This document shows positions 1-10,094 of a stretch of DNA of 64,000 bases, in pieces. The stretch spans positions 62,001-126,000 of the forward strand of contig NZ_JAPEPJ010000001.1 in assembly GCF_026340255.1 (NCBI RefSeq), in the 5' to 3' direction. Source of the DNA: Streptomyces sp. NBC_01408. GTDB lineage: Bacteria > Actinomycetota > Actinomycetes > Streptomycetales > Streptomycetaceae. Both the position numbers and the translations under genes were made by a program. Position 1 is the first letter of the stretch. Each line of letters starts with the position of its first letter. Under the pieces are notes generated by a model. The model did no database searches and was not told the origin of the DNA. It saw nothing but the letters and a program-made list of their open reading frames with translations.

Positions 1-106
1 CCACTCGGAGGTCCCGGGCGCCGACCACACGGACCCGGGCCGCCACTGGGACTGGGACCGCTACGTCCGCATGGTCGGCGAGGCGCTGCGGACCCAGGCC
101 GCCTGA
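1..106 (+). CDS. C-terminal end of a probable N-acetylmuramoyl-L-alanine amidase (partial)
   Basis: Only the last 34 codons lie in the window, read from base 2 and ending in TGA at 104-106. The fragment contains HTDPGRHWDWDRY, the DPG-x3-W-x-W pattern usual near the end of amidase_2 peptidoglycan amidases, where it follows the last zinc ligand. The catalytic domain is upstream of the window, so the family call rests on this short motif. A strong hairpin follows 25 bases downstream, which supports this being a true gene end. Confidence 0.55.
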   Translation, partial: HSEVPGADHTDPGRHWDWDRYVRMVGEALRTQAA

Positions 107-131
107 GCGTGTTCCCCCTGGGGGACGGGCC

Positions 132-166
132 AGTGCTGTGGCCGGACGGGGCCCGGCCACAGCGCT
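132..166. terminator. Bidirectional terminator hairpin
   Basis: Inverted repeat AGTGCTGTGGCCGG / CCGGCCACAGCGCT with a 6-7 base loop. It sits between the convergent ends of the amidase (stop at 106) and the cysteine desulfurase (stop at 182), so it can serve both. There is no long T run, as is usual in Streptomyces. Confidence 0.75.
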
Positions 167-181
167 GGTGCTGCCGCAGCT

Positions 182-1345
182 CTAGCTGAGTCCGGCCGTG
201 CGGGCTCGTTCCACCGCCGGGCCGATGGCGGCGGCCAGGGCGGCAACGTCCTCCTTGGTGGAGGTGTGGCCGAGCGAGAAGCGCAGGGTGCCGCGGGCCA
301 GTTGCGGGTCGGTCCCGGTGGCGAGCAGGACGTGGCTCGGCTGGGCGACGCCCGCGGTGCAGGCCGATCCGGTGGAGCACTCGATGCCCTGGGCGTCGAG
401 CAGGAGCAGCAGGGAGTCGCCCTCGCAGCCGGGGAAGCTGAAGTGGGCGTTGGCCGGGAGCCGGTCGTCGGGGTCTCCGCCGAGGACCGCGTCGGGCACG
501 GCCGCGCGGACGGCGCCGATCAGCTCGTCCCGCAGGGCGCCGATCTCGGCGGCGAAGCGCTCGCGGCGCTCGGCGGCGAGGACGGCGGCCACCGCGAAGG
601 CGGCGACAGCCGGCACGTCGAGGGTGCCGGAGCGGACGTGCCGCTCCTGGCCGCCGCCGTGCAGGACGGGTACGGGGCTCTGGTCCCGGCCGAGGAGGAG
701 GGCGCCGATGCCGTACGGGCCGCCGATCTTGTGGCCGCTGACGGTCATGGCCGCGAGGCCGCTGTCCCCGAAGCGAACGTCGAGCTGCCCGAAGGCCTGG
801 ACGGCGTCGGAGTGCAGCGGGATCCCGTGCTCCCGGGCGACGGCGGCCAGTTCGCGGACCGGCATGACGGTGCCGATCTCGTTGTTGGCCCACATGACCG
901 TGGCCAGGGCCACGGTGTCGGGGGCGCGTTCGACTGCCTCGCGGAAGGCCTCGGCGTGTACCCGCCCGTAGCGGTCCACGGGCAGGTACTCGACCTGCGC
1001 GCCCTCGTGCTCCGCGAGCCAGTGGACGGCGTCGAGGACGGCGTGGTGTTCAACGGGGCTGGCGAGGACCCGGGTCCGGCGGGGATCGGCGTCCCGGCGG
1101 GCCCAGTAGAGGCCCTTCACGGCGAGGTTGTCGGCCTCCGTGCCGCCGGCGGTGAAGACCACCTCGCTCGGGCGGGCGCCGATCGCCTCGGCGAGGGCCT
1201 CGCGGGCCTCCTCGACGGTACGGCGGGCGCGGCGGCCGGCAGCGTGCAGGGAGGACGCGTTTCCCGTGGCGGCGAACTGCGCGGTCATCGCCGCAGCGGC
1301 CTCCGGCAGCATCGGCGTGGTGGCGGCGTGGTCGAGGTAGGCCAT
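182..1345 (-). CDS. Cysteine desulfurase (NifS/IscS class)
   Basis: 387 aa, normal family length. This is a PLP enzyme that removes sulfur from L-cysteine to give alanine and an enzyme persulfide for Fe-S cluster and tRNA thiolation. Visible features: N-terminal YLDHAATTP; His101 next to the cofactor; SGHKIGG with the PLP lysine at Lys206; catalytic loop STGSACTAG with Cys329. The ATG at 1345 is preceded on the minus strand by a GGGGATC stretch. In Streptomyces this gene usually lies beside the tRNA thiouridylase mnmA, which would be outside this window. iscS or nifS as an exact name cannot be fixed from sequence alone. It is separated from the upstream co-directional thioesterase gene by a dispersed repeat. 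Confidence 0.95.
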   Translation of the reverse strand: MAYLDHAATTPMLPEAAAAMTAQFAATGNASSLHAAGRRARRTVEEAREALAEAIGARPSEVVFTAGGTEADNLAVKGLYWARRDADPRRTRVLASPVEHHAVLDAVHWLAEHEGAQVEYLPVDRYGRVHAEAFREAVERAPDTVALATVMWANNEIGTVMPVRELAAVAREHGIPLHSDAVQAFGQLDVRFGDSGLAAMTVSGHKIGGPYGIGALLLGRDQSPVPVLHGGGQERHVRSGTLDVPAVAAFAVAAVLAAERRERFAAEIGALRDELIGAVRAAVPDAVLGGDPDDRLPANAHFSFPGCEGDSLLLLLDAQGIECSTGSACTAGVAQPSHVLLATGTDPQLARGTLRFSLGHTSTKEDVAALAAAIGPAVERARTAGLS

Positions 1346-1434
1346 GATCCCCCGATTCTACGAGTCCGCCGGTGGGGCTCCGCCCCGCGGGGCCGTGCCC
1401 TGCGGGGCGGGGCGGGTCGGGGCGGGTGGGGGCC

Positions 1435-1565
1435 GCTGCGCGGAGCTGGTCCCCGCCCCGCCCTTTCTCCGTTTCCTGGGGCTCCGCCCCAGACCCCGCG
1501 CCTCAAACGCCGGCGGGGCTGGAGGGTGCCCGGTGAGGCTGGGGGCGGTGCCCGGCGGGGCTGGA
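1435..1565 (+). repeat. Dispersed intergenic repeat, copy 1 (with extra tail unit)
   Basis: The core at 1476-1523 has two hairpins in a row. The first is GGGGCTCCGCCCC. The second pairs CCCCGCGCC with GGCGGGG around CTCAAACG. Upstream, GCTGCGCGGAGC (1435-1446) and CCCCGCCCCGCCCTT are shared with the copy at 41053. A further tail unit, CCGGCGGGGCTGGA, sits at 1552-1565 and abuts the stop codon of the thioesterase. The element lies between two minus-strand genes and could act as their terminator. Confidence 0.85.
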
Positions 1566-2423
1566 TTACTGCTGGCGCGGTGCGCGGGCCAGCTGGCGGG
1601 ACTGGGCGACCAAGTGGTCGGCGGAGTCCCAGACCTCGGCGTCCTCCTCCAGGAAGCCGCCGGCCAGGTTGCGGGTGGTGATGGAGACCCGCAGCGGGCC
1701 CGGAGCGGGACGGCGGCGGATGTGGGTGGTGAGTTCGACGGTCGGCGCCCAGCCGATCAGGCCCAGGTCGAAGGCGGTGGGCGGCAGCGCGTCCACCGCG
1801 AGGAGCATGGACAGCGGGTCGGCGTCGCGGCCGTCGGCCAGCTCGAACCAGGCGCGCATCTCCCCCTTGCCCGAGGGTGCGCCGACGGCCCAGCCCGCCG
1901 TCGCGGGGTCCAGCCGGAGCCGCAGCCGGTCCACGATGGCGGAGCTGCCGGGGATCGGGGCCGGGCCGGCTTCGGCGCCGAGGCAGTCCTCGTAGGCGGG
2001 CATGGCGGGCGGCAGCGCGACCGTGCGCACGTCGTCCGGCAGGGCCCCGAGGTCTCCGTAGGAGGCGAGGACGCGGATGCGCTCGATCTCGGCGCCGCTC
2101 TCGTCGTACTGGAAGAGGGAGGCCTGGCCGGTGGAGAGGGTGCGGCCGATCCGCACCACCTGCGTGCGGATCACGGCGGGGCCGGGCACGGAGGAGGTCA
2201 GGTAGTGCGCGGAGACGGTGAAGGGGTCCGGGTGCGGCAGGGCCGCCGACAGGGCCCGGCCGACCAGGGCCAGCAGATATCCGCCGTTGACGGCGGTGAT
2301 GATGGTCCATCCCGCGGAGAGTTCCGCGTCGTACACCCCGGGCTCGTCCGCGCGCGGAACGATGGTGGTGTCGCGGTCGAACTCGCTGTCGCCGATGGAT
2401 GCCTGGGCCGCTGCGTATGCCAT
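1566..2423 (-). CDS. Hot-dog fold acyl-CoA thioesterase family protein
   Basis: 285 aa. The pattern fits the double hot-dog TesB/YbgC-like thioesterase family of actinobacteria. An N-terminal half contains GWTIITAVNGGYLLALVGRA and the stretch TVSAHYLTS, where a substrate acyl chain would pack. A C-terminal half contains VELTTHIRRRPAPGPLRVS. Such enzymes hydrolyse acyl-CoA, but substrate and pathway cannot be told here. The ATG at 2423 gives a protein that starts directly at the domain, with no signal peptide, so it is cytosolic. It lies 48 bases downstream of the TRIC-like gene on the same strand and may be co-transcribed with it. Confidence 0.8.
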   Translation of the reverse strand: MAYAAAQASIGDSEFDRDTTIVPRADEPGVYDAELSAGWTIITAVNGGYLLALVGRALSAALPHPDPFTVSAHYLTSSVPGPAVIRTQVVRIGRTLSTGQASLFQYDESGAEIERIRVLASYGDLGALPDDVRTVALPPAMPAYEDCLGAEAGPAPIPGSSAIVDRLRLRLDPATAGWAVGAPSGKGEMRAWFELADGRDADPLSMLLAVDALPPTAFDLGLIGWAPTVELTTHIRRRPAPGPLRVSITTRNLAGGFLEEDAEVWDSADHLVAQSRQLARAPRQQ

Positions 2424-2471
2424 GAAATCGACGGTACACCGGCTTGCTACTAAGCGGTAGCTTTCTTTTTG

Positions 2472-3128
2472 TTACGGCTCTTCGGCCACGGACGAGCGGC
2501 GGTTCCAGGCCAGCGGCGCCCGCCAGTGGTAGCGCATGGCGAGGAGCCGCAGGACGAACGTGGTCACGATCGCGAGGCCGGTGGTGAAGGCGTTCAGGGA
2601 GTCCAGGCCGATGGAGACGGCGACCATCGCGGCGCCGACCGTGGCGGGTACGGCGTACATCTCGCGGTCGCGCAGCAGCGAGGGCACCTCGTTGACGAGT
2701 ACGTCGCGCAGGACGCCGCCGCCGACGGCCGTGGCCAGGCCGAGCGCGGCGGACGCGGTCAGGCCGAGGCCGTACTCGTAGGCCTTGGTGGTGCCCGTCA
2801 CGCAGAACAGCGCGAGGCCGGCCGCGTCGAAGACGTTGATGGCCCGGTTGATCCGCTGGACCTCGGGGTGCAGGAAGAAGACGAGCGCGGCGGCGACCAG
2901 CGGGGTGACGAAGAAGCTGAGCTCGCCGAAGGCGGCCGGCGGGACGGCGCCGATCACCAGGTCGCGGAAGAGGCCACCGCCGAGGGCGGTGACCAGGGCG
3001 AGGACAGCGATGCCGAAGACGTCGAAGTTCTTGCGGACGGCGAGCAGGGCGCCCGCGGTGGCGAAGACGAAGATGCCGGCGAGGTCCAGGGCATGCTGGA
3101 TCCCGGGCGGGAAGAGATCGTGGAGCAC
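2472..3128 (-). CDS. Trimeric intracellular cation (TRIC) channel family / UPF0126 membrane protein
   Basis: 218 aa, almost entirely hydrophobic, with about seven membrane segments. It shows the internal duplication typical of the family: GGGLFRDLVIG (about residues 50-60) and GGGVLRDVLVN (about residues 137-147). The glycine-rich kinks line the pore in bacterial TRIC structures. The family transports monovalent cations; the E. coli relative is YadS. Translation starts at GTG 3128. The C-terminus is short and charged (RRSSVAEEP). Membrane location and family are clear; the physiological role is not. Confidence 0.9.
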   Translation of the reverse strand: MLHDLFPPGIQHALDLAGIFVFATAGALLAVRKNFDVFGIAVLALVTALGGGLFRDLVIGAVPPAAFGELSFFVTPLVAAALVFFLHPEVQRINRAINVFDAAGLALFCVTGTTKAYEYGLGLTASAALGLATAVGGGVLRDVLVNEVPSLLRDREMYAVPATVGAAMVAVSIGLDSLNAFTTGLAIVTTFVLRLLAMRYHWRAPLAWNRRSSVAEEP

Positions 3129-3269
3129 CGGGTCATTGTCGCCTGGCGGCGGGGCGCGGGGCGCCGCGGGGCGCGGGCCGCTGCCCGGCGGGCCGCCGCG
3201 GGGGCTCGGGGGTGCGGGGCGCTGGGTGCGGGGCGCACCGCCGGGCCCGGGCCGGTGCGGCTTCAGGAC

Positions 3270-3396
3270 CTGGGGCTCCGCCCCAGACCCCGCGCCTCAA
3301 ACGCCGGCGGGGCTGGAATGGCCGCCGCGCCTCATCGCCGGAGGGCTTGCCGCGGCGCCCCCGGCGGGGCTGGATGTGCCCCCCGGCGGGGCTGGA
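3270..3396 (+). repeat. Dispersed intergenic repeat, copy 2 with iterated tail
   Basis: Core at 3270-3318 (GGGGCTCCGCCCC, then CCCCGCGCCTCAAACGCC and GGCGGGGCTGGA). The tail unit CCGGCGGGGCTGGA is repeated at 3361-3374 and 3383-3396. It fills the 331-base gap between oppF (stop at 3460) and the start of the TRIC gene (3128). Nothing else recognisable lies in that gap. It could form the terminator of the opp operon. Confidence 0.85.
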
Positions 3397-3459
3397 GATT
3401 CCCTCGGCGGGGCCGGTGTGCGGCGTGCCGCGGTTTCGGCCCCGCCCGGGGGGTGGTCG

Positions 3460-4553
<1,094 letters not shown>

Positions 4554-4557
<4 letters not shown>

Positions 4558-5675
4558 AGCTTCGGCGCAATCTCTTCGGTCCAGATCCGGGTCCGCTCCT
4601 CCTGCGACATGTGGCAGGCGGACCAGTGCCGGCTGTCGTCCTGGATCAGCTCGGGCCGCTGGGTGCGGGTGATGCCGCCCTTGGGGACGTCGGCGTACGG
4701 GCAGCGCGGGTTGAAGGCACAGCCGCTGGGGATGTTGATGAGGCTGGGCGGCGAGCCCTTGACCGGGATGAGGCGCTCGGTCTGGTCGCGGTCGATGCGG
4801 GGCATCGAGCCCAGCAGCCCCCAGGTGTACGGGTGGCGGGGCTCGTAGAACACCTTCTCGGCGGTGCCGCGCTCGATGCACCGGCCGCCGTACATCACGA
4901 GGATCTCGTCGGCCATCTCGGCGACGACGCCGAGGTCGTGCGTGATCATGATGACCGCGGAGCCGAACTCCTTCTGCAGATCGCGGATCAGGTCCAGGAT
5001 CTGCGCCTGGACGGTGACGTCCAGGGCGGTGGTCGGCTCGTCCGCGATGAGCAGCTCGGGGTTGTTGACCAGCGCCATGGCGATCATCGCGCGCTGACGC
5101 ATACCTCCGGAGAACTCGTGGGGGTACGCGTCCACGCGCCGGTGGGGCTCCGGGATGCCCACCCGGTCGAGCATCTCGACCGCCCGCTTGCGGGCCGTCT
5201 TCTTGTCGACGTTCTGGTGGGTCCGGTAGGCCTCGATGATCTGCGCGCCGACCGAGTAGTACGGGTGCATCGCGGACAGCGGGTCCTGGAAGACCATGGC
5301 CATCTTGCGGCCGCGGAGCCGGCGCACGTAGTCGGCGTCGGCGCTGACGAGGTCCTCGCCGTCGAGCCGTACCTCGCCCGAGATGTGCGGGCGGCTGCGG
5401 GCGTTGCCGGTGCGGTGCAGGCCCATGATGGCCAGCGAGGTCACCGACTTCCCCGAGCCGGACTCGCCGACGATCCCGAGCGTCTTGCCGCGTTCGAGGT
5501 CGAAGGAGAGCCCGTCGACGGACTTGACCAGTCCGTCGTCGGTGGGGAAGTGCACCTTGAGGTCGCGCACGGACAGGTAGGCGCCGTCCCGTGGCCCGGC
5601 CTGCTCGGGGACGAAGGCGGGCTCGCCGGAGGTACCGGTGCCGGTGCCGGGGGAAGAGGCGGGGTTCTCGGTCAC
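4554..5675 (-). CDS. oppD: Oligopeptide ABC transporter ATP-binding protein OppD/DppD
   Basis: 373 aa from GTG 5675, overlapping the oppB stop by GTGA. Motifs: Walker [11 protein letters not shown]-loop [15 protein letters not shown], signature [14 protein letters not shown], Walker [16 protein letters not shown]-loop MITHDLGV. The C-terminal domain has CAFNPRC followed by a Cys-His pair, as in other OppD/DppD proteins. It has an N-terminal Gly/Thr/Pro-rich stretch before the ATPase core. It pairs with OppF as the heterodimeric motor of the importer. Confidence 0.93.
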
Positions 5676-6673
5676 GTCAGCCTCACGCGCGGGTCGATGA
5701 CGGCGTACAGCAGGTCCACGATCAGGTTGGCCATCACCACGAAGAGCGCGGCGAGCAAGGTGACTCCCATGATCACGGGGAGGTCGCCGGCGCCGATCGC
5801 GGCCACGGCGGCCGTTCCCAGGCCCTGGAAGTTGAAGGTCGTCTCGGTGAGCACCGCACCGCCGAGGAGTCCGCCGAGGTCGAGGCCGAACATGGTGACG
5901 ATCGGGGTGAGGGTGGAGCGCAGGGCGTGCTTGCGGATGACCACGCCCTCCTTGAGCCCCTTGGCGCGGGCCGTTCGGATGTAGTCCTCGCCGAGCACCT
6001 CCAGCATCGTGGCGCGGGTGATGCGGGCGTAGGTGGCGGCGAAGAGGAAGGCCAGGGTGACCCAGGGCAGGATCAGGCTGTTGAGCCAGGCTCCTGGATC
6101 CTCGGTCAGGGGTTGGTAGTTGGAGACGTCCAGCCAGCCGAGGCTGTAGACGAAGATCGCGGGAGCCACCATGCCGGTGAAGAAGATCGGCAGGGAGACG
6201 CCGGCGAGCGCGCCGACCATGACGGTGCGGTCGATGGCGGTCCGGCGCTTGAGCGCCGAGACCACGCCGGTGGCCACACCGGCGATCACCCAGATCACGG
6301 CCGCCCCGAGGGCGAGCGAGAGGGTGACCGGCATCCGGTCGATCATGGTCTCCCAGACGGGCGCCTCGGTCTTGAAGGAGTACCCGAAGCAGGGCGCCGC
6401 GCAGTGGGTGACATCCGTGCCGCCGTCGTAGTCGCGGCCGGCGAAGATGCCCTTGAGGAAGAGCAGGTACTGCTCGGAGATCGGCTTGTCGAAGCCCATC
6501 TTCACGCGGATGCCCGCCAGGGCGGTCTCGTTGGTCTCGCGTCCGGCGTACATGAGCGCGGGGTCGCTGCCGGTCAGCTTCGGGACCGCGAAGAAGATGC
6601 CGAAGGTGACCACGGAGACCACCAGCAGCGTGGCGGCGACATTGAACAGACGCCGTATGAGGTAGACGAGCAC
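5672..6673 (-). CDS. oppB: Oligopeptide ABC transporter permease OppB/DppB
   Basis: 333 aa from GTG 6673. It begins [20 protein letters not shown], the typical start of DppB-type permeases, and has about six membrane helices with a large extracellular loop between the first two. The EAA loop with the conserved Gly ([15 protein letters not shown]) is near residues 235-250 and docks on the ATPases. No Shine-Dalgarno sequence is visible just before the start. A strong hairpin at 6690-6732 ends 16 bases upstream of the start codon. It overlaps oppD by four bases. Confidence 0.93.
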   Translation of the reverse strand: MLVYLIRRLFNVAATLLVVSVVTFGIFFAVPKLTGSDPALMYAGRETNETALAGIRVKMGFDKPISEQYLLFLKGIFAGRDYDGGTDVTHCAAPCFGYSFKTEAPVWETMIDRMPVTLSLALGAAVIWVIAGVATGVVSALKRRTAIDRTVMVGALAGVSLPIFFTGMVAPAIFVYSLGWLDVSNYQPLTEDPGAWLNSLILPWVTLAFLFAATYARITRATMLEVLGEDYIRTARAKGLKEGVVIRKHALRSTLTPIVTMFGLDLGGLLGGAVLTETTFNFQGLGTAAVAAIGAGDLPVIMGVTLLAALFVVMANLIVDLLYAVIDPRVRLT

Positions 6674-6689
6674 TGCAGTCGGCCGCCCG

Positions 6690-6732
6690 GGGCGGGTGGC
6701 CGCCGCCCCTTGTGGGGACGGCGGCCACCGCC
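6690..6732 (-). promoter_or_regulatory. Strong intercistronic hairpin between oppA and oppB
   Basis: GGTGGCCGCCGCCCC (6695-6709) pairs with GGGGACGGCGGCCACC (6714-6729) around a TTGT loop. It lies in the 146-base gap between the binding-protein gene and the permease gene of one operon. Such hairpins often protect the upstream mRNA from decay or end part of the transcription, giving an excess of binding protein over permease. That role is inferred. Confidence 0.6.
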
Positions 6733-6819
6733 TGCGGCCTTCACCTGCCCTTCGGACTAGCGCATGTGCGGTGAAGGCACTTACTTATGTGCTGAGTTGG
6801 TTCTCCGCCGGGGCGGCGA

Positions 6820-8586
6820 CTACTTGGCGGCGATACCCAGGGTGGCGAGGTCGATCTTGCCCATGGAGTCGTTGAAGTAGACGTTGGTCAGGCGCGGGTT
6901 GTGGTACACGAACGCCTTGTCGAAGTTGATCGGGAGGTAGAGGGCCTTCTCCATGATCTTCTTGTTGACGTCCGTGTAGAACGGGGCCGCGGCCTCGGGC
7001 GTCGCGGCTGCGGCGGCCTTGTCGAAGAGCCCGTTGACCTCGGGGTCGTTCAGCTCGGTGTAGTTGTTGTTGCCGTTCGGCAGGATGAACGATCCGTCGA
7101 CCAGCGGCTGCAGGAAGCCCGAGCCGGAGTTGTAGTCGGCGCCCCAGCCCATGACGATGATGCCGTAGTTCTTCTTCTTCACGTTCTCGGGCGAACCGAT
7201 CGTGGAGGAGGAGAGCTTGCCGTCGAACTGGTCGATCGTCGCCTTGATGCCGACCTTCGCGAGCGCCGCCTGGAGGGACTCCGCGGACTTCACCTCGGGG
7301 GCGCGGTTGTTGCGCACGGCGATGGTGGTCTCGAAGCCTTCCGGCTTGCCGCAGGCCTTGAGGGCCTCCTTGGCCTTGTCCTCCTGCGGCTCGCCCTTCG
7401 TCAGGTTGAAGGGGTCGTAGGACTTGTCCGAGCCGGGGATGCCGGGCGGCAGCATGTTGGCGCCGAGGTCACCGCTGGTCGGGCCGCCGCGGGCGGTCTG
7501 CAGGGACTTCGGGTCGGCCGCATAGATGACGGCCTTGCGGCACTCGATGTTGTCGAACGGCGCGACCGTCTGCGGGAAGGCGAAGTAACGGATGTAGCCC
7601 GTGAACGGGTTGTCCGCGTTCTTCTTGAGCGCCTCGTCCTTGAGAACCTTGTTCTTTCCGGCCTGCTGCATGCCCGTGCCGTCGACCGCGAGGTCGATGT
7701 CACCCGACAGCAGGCGCTGGTCCATGTCGTCCGGGTTGGTCGTCACCGTGAAGGAGACCTTGTCCGGCAGACCCGTGCGGATCGTGTCCGTCTTCGGGTC
7801 CCAGTGCTCGTTGCGGACGAAGGTGGCGCCCTTGCCCGCGGTGAAGCTCTCCACCTTGTACGGGCCGGTGGACACCGGCTTGTTGGTGTAGGTGGCGCCC
7901 TCGTCACGGGCCTTCGGGACCGGCGAGGAGGACGGCATCGCCAGCAGGTAGCTGAAGTCGGAGTTGGCGCTCGCCAGGTTGAAGACGATCGTCTTGTCGT
8001 CCGGCGTCTGGACGGACTTCAGACCCATCTTGTCCGGGTCGGTGTCCTTGTACGGGCCGGGGTACTTCTGGCCCTGGTCGAGCAGGTCGAGCAGGTAGGT
8101 GGGACCGCCGGACAGCACGTCCTGCGCGAAGACGCGCTCGATGCCGTACTTGATGTCCTTCGAGGTCACCGGGGTGCCGTCGTCGAACTTCACCCCGTCC
8201 TTGAGCTTGACGGTGTACGTCTTGCCGTCGTTGCTCAGGACCGGCAGGGCCTCGGCGAGGTCCGGGACCAGCTTGGTGCCCGCCTCACCCGGCTTGCTGT
8301 CGTACGCCAGCAGCTGGCGCACGTAGAGGCGCTGCATGTTCCACACGAAGCCGTAGTAGGCACGCGCCGGGTCGAGGTAGTCGACGTCCTGCGGGGACCA
8401 GAGCTTGAGCTCGCCGCCCTTGGCGTCCGAGGGGTTCACGACGCCGGTGGTGGCGGCGTTGAAGGCGGCGGCGCCGCCACCCTTGCCCTCGGGCTTCTTC
8501 TCGCCGTCCTTGCCACCGCACGCGGCGGTCAGGGACAGGGCGGCGATCACGGCGGTGATCGCGAGTGCCTGCTTTCTGCGGATCAC
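6820..8586 (-). CDS. oppA: Oligopeptide-binding lipoprotein (SBP_bac_5 family)
   Basis: 588 aa from GTG 8586, with GGAGG ten bases upstream. The lipoprotein signal has RRK, a hydrophobic core and the lipobox LTAAC, with the lipid-bearing cysteine at about residue 23, followed by a Gly/Lys-rich linker. The mature part has family 5 solute-binding features: WSPQDVDYLDPARAY near the N-terminus and the repeated aromatic and Asp positions of peptide-binding SBPs. It captures peptides outside the membrane and delivers them to OppBC. Peptide specificity cannot be read from the sequence. It lies 41 bases after oppC in the same operon. Confidence 0.92.
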   Translation of the reverse strand: MIRRKQALAITAVIAALSLTAACGGKDGEKKPEGKGGGAAAFNAATTGVVNPSDAKGGELKLWSPQDVDYLDPARAYYGFVWNMQRLYVRQLLAYDSKPGEAGTKLVPDLAEALPVLSNDGKTYTVKLKDGVKFDDGTPVTSKDIKYGIERVFAQDVLSGGPTYLLDLLDQGQKYPGPYKDTDPDKMGLKSVQTPDDKTIVFNLASANSDFSYLLAMPSSSPVPKARDEGATYTNKPVSTGPYKVESFTAGKGATFVRNEHWDPKTDTIRTGLPDKVSFTVTTNPDDMDQRLLSGDIDLAVDGTGMQQAGKNKVLKDEALKKNADNPFTGYIRYFAFPQTVAPFDNIECRKAVIYAADPKSLQTARGGPTSGDLGANMLPPGIPGSDKSYDPFNLTKGEPQEDKAKEALKACGKPEGFETTIAVRNNRAPEVKSAESLQAALAKVGIKATIDQFDGKLSSSTIGSPENVKKKNYGIIVMGWGADYNSGSGFLQPLVDGSFILPNGNNNYTELNDPEVNGLFDKAAAAATPEAAAPFYTDVNKKIMEKALYLPINFDKAFVYHNPRLTNVYFNDSMGKIDLATLGIAAK

Positions 8587-8627
8587 GGTTGTCCAACCTC
8601 CATAGGTGGGTGAATCGTTGAAGCTGT

Positions 8628-9620
8628 TCAGCTGCCCTTGGGGTCGAGTGCGTCACGCAGCCCGTCCCCGAAGAGGTTGAACGCCAGGACGGTGATGAAG
8701 ATCGTGATACCGGGGACCACCATGTACATGGGGTCGTCCTGGTAGATGGGGACGGCGTCGGACAGCATCTTTCCCCAGGAGGCGGTCGGCGGTTTGACGC
8801 CGGCGCCGAGGAAGCTGAGGGCCGCCTCCGTCAGGATGTTGGTCGGGATGATCAGCGTCGCGTAGACGAGGATCGGGGCGACCAGGTTGGGCAGCAGCTC
8901 CTTGATCAGGATGTAGCCGCGGCCTGCTCCGAGGCTGCGTGCGGCCTCGACGTACTCGCGCTCCCGCAGGGAGATCGTCTGGCCGCGGACGATACGGCCG
9001 ATGTACGGCCATCCGAAGAAGCCGATGACGACGACCAGTACGCCCATCCGGACGCCCGAACCCTCGAATCCCCAGAGGGAGTTGGGCACCACGGAGACCA
9101 GGGCGATGGTGAACAGCAGCTGCGGGAAGGCCAGCAGCAGGTCCATCACGCGGCTGATGACGCCGTCGACCCAGCCGCCGAGGAAGCCGGCGAGCGCGCC
9201 GAGCAGGCTGCCGATGACGACCGACACGAAGGCCGCCAGGAAGGCGACGACCAGCGAGATCCGGGCGCCGTAGACGATCCGGCTGAAGACGTCGCGCCCG
9301 TTGGTGGGTTCGACGCCCAGCAGGAACTCGGAGCTCATGCCGCCGAACGAACCGATCGGCGTGCCCAGGTCCGGGTCGAGCAGGTCCTCGTGGAACTCGT
9401 TGGGCGGGTGGCCCAGCAGGCTCACGATCTGCGGCGCGAAGACTGCCACCAGGATCAGGAGGATCACGACCACGCCGCCGGTCAGCGCGATCTTGTCGCG
9501 CTTGAGCCGCATCCAGGCGATGCGGCCGGGCGAGCGGCCTTCGATGGCCTTGGCAGGGACGTCGGCTACGGACACGGGAGCGGGGGTTTCCGCGCTCGTG
9601 TCATGCAGTGGTGCCGTCAT
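8628..9620 (-). CDS. oppC: Oligopeptide ABC transporter permease OppC/DppC, first gene of the operon
   Basis: 330 aa. I chose the ATG at 9620 because a GAGAGGGG ribosome site precedes it and the reading frame upstream is not protein-like. The first 35 residues are polar, with the OppC_N segment GRIAWMRLKRDKIALTGG leading into helix 1. About six membrane helices follow, with the EAA loop REREYVEAARSLGAGRGYI around residues 215-235. Placing a permease first, before the binding protein, differs from the usual oppABCDF order. The operon promoter should lie in 9621-10030. Confidence 0.92.
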   Translation of the reverse strand: MTAPLHDTSAETPAPVSVADVPAKAIEGRSPGRIAWMRLKRDKIALTGGVVVILLILVAVFAPQIVSLLGHPPNEFHEDLLDPDLGTPIGSFGGMSSEFLLGVEPTNGRDVFSRIVYGARISLVVAFLAAFVSVVIGSLLGALAGFLGGWVDGVISRVMDLLLAFPQLLFTIALVSVVPNSLWGFEGSGVRMGVLVVVIGFFGWPYIGRIVRGQTISLREREYVEAARSLGAGRGYILIKELLPNLVAPILVYATLIIPTNILTEAALSFLGAGVKPPTASWGKMLSDAVPIYQDDPMYMVVPGITIFITVLAFNLFGDGLRDALDPKGS

Positions 9621-10030
9621 CGTGGTGGGGACCCCTCTCGGCCGACGGGTGGCCGGCCCATGCCCGCCGCTGTGGCGGCGTTGGTGCGGAGTGGCGCTCG
9701 GAGTGCGTGGGATACACAGGACGCGTATGAAGTGCAGGAATCTCATGCAGGAAGTGCGGGCAATGCTGTGCGGAGCAACAAGCGAAGTGCACGTACCGAG
9801 CCGGGTCTCGGAGGACTGAGCGGCTCTTGGGTGGGGAGTCTTCATCGGGCGCTCAATCGCCCGCCAGACCCCCCGGGGATGTGATGCGCAACCGTGATCT
9901 GCGTCTACACCTTCCGTTATCCGAACCGCGGGCCCTGTTCAGCGGTGAAACACTGCCCGTTCAGCCCGGAACGGACATCCCGCCCAACTGCCATTTGCGG
10001 CACGCTTCTTGGACGCATTCCCGGATATGC
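9621..10030 (-). promoter_or_regulatory. Upstream region of the opp operon with a phased GAAGTGC triplet
   Basis: This is the gap between oppC and the terminator of the first SseB gene; I see no credible gene in it. GAAGTGC occurs at 9729-9735, 9751-9757 and 9784-9790, so the spacings are 22 and 33 bases, both whole turns of DNA. No clear -35/-10 pair could be picked out by eye. The repeats are a candidate binding site for a regulator of peptide uptake. Confidence 0.4.
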
Positions 10031-10066
10031 CGAAGGCCGCACCGATGGGCTCCGGTGCGGCCTTCG
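10031..10066 (-). terminator. Terminator of the first SseB-family gene
   Basis: Perfect 13-bp stem CGAAGGCCGCACC / GGTGCGGCCTTCG with a 10-base loop, 29 bases after the stop of the gene that ends at 10095 on the minus strand. Confidence 0.85.
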
Positions 10067-10094
10067 AGACGGATGTCTCAATATGCGGATGCGG

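Noticed and set aside
2445..2470. Small hairpin GCTAC-TAAGCG-GTAGC followed by TTTCTTTTTG
   Set aside because: The T run is on the plus strand, but both adjacent genes are on the minus strand, so it would not terminate either of them. The stem has only five base pairs.
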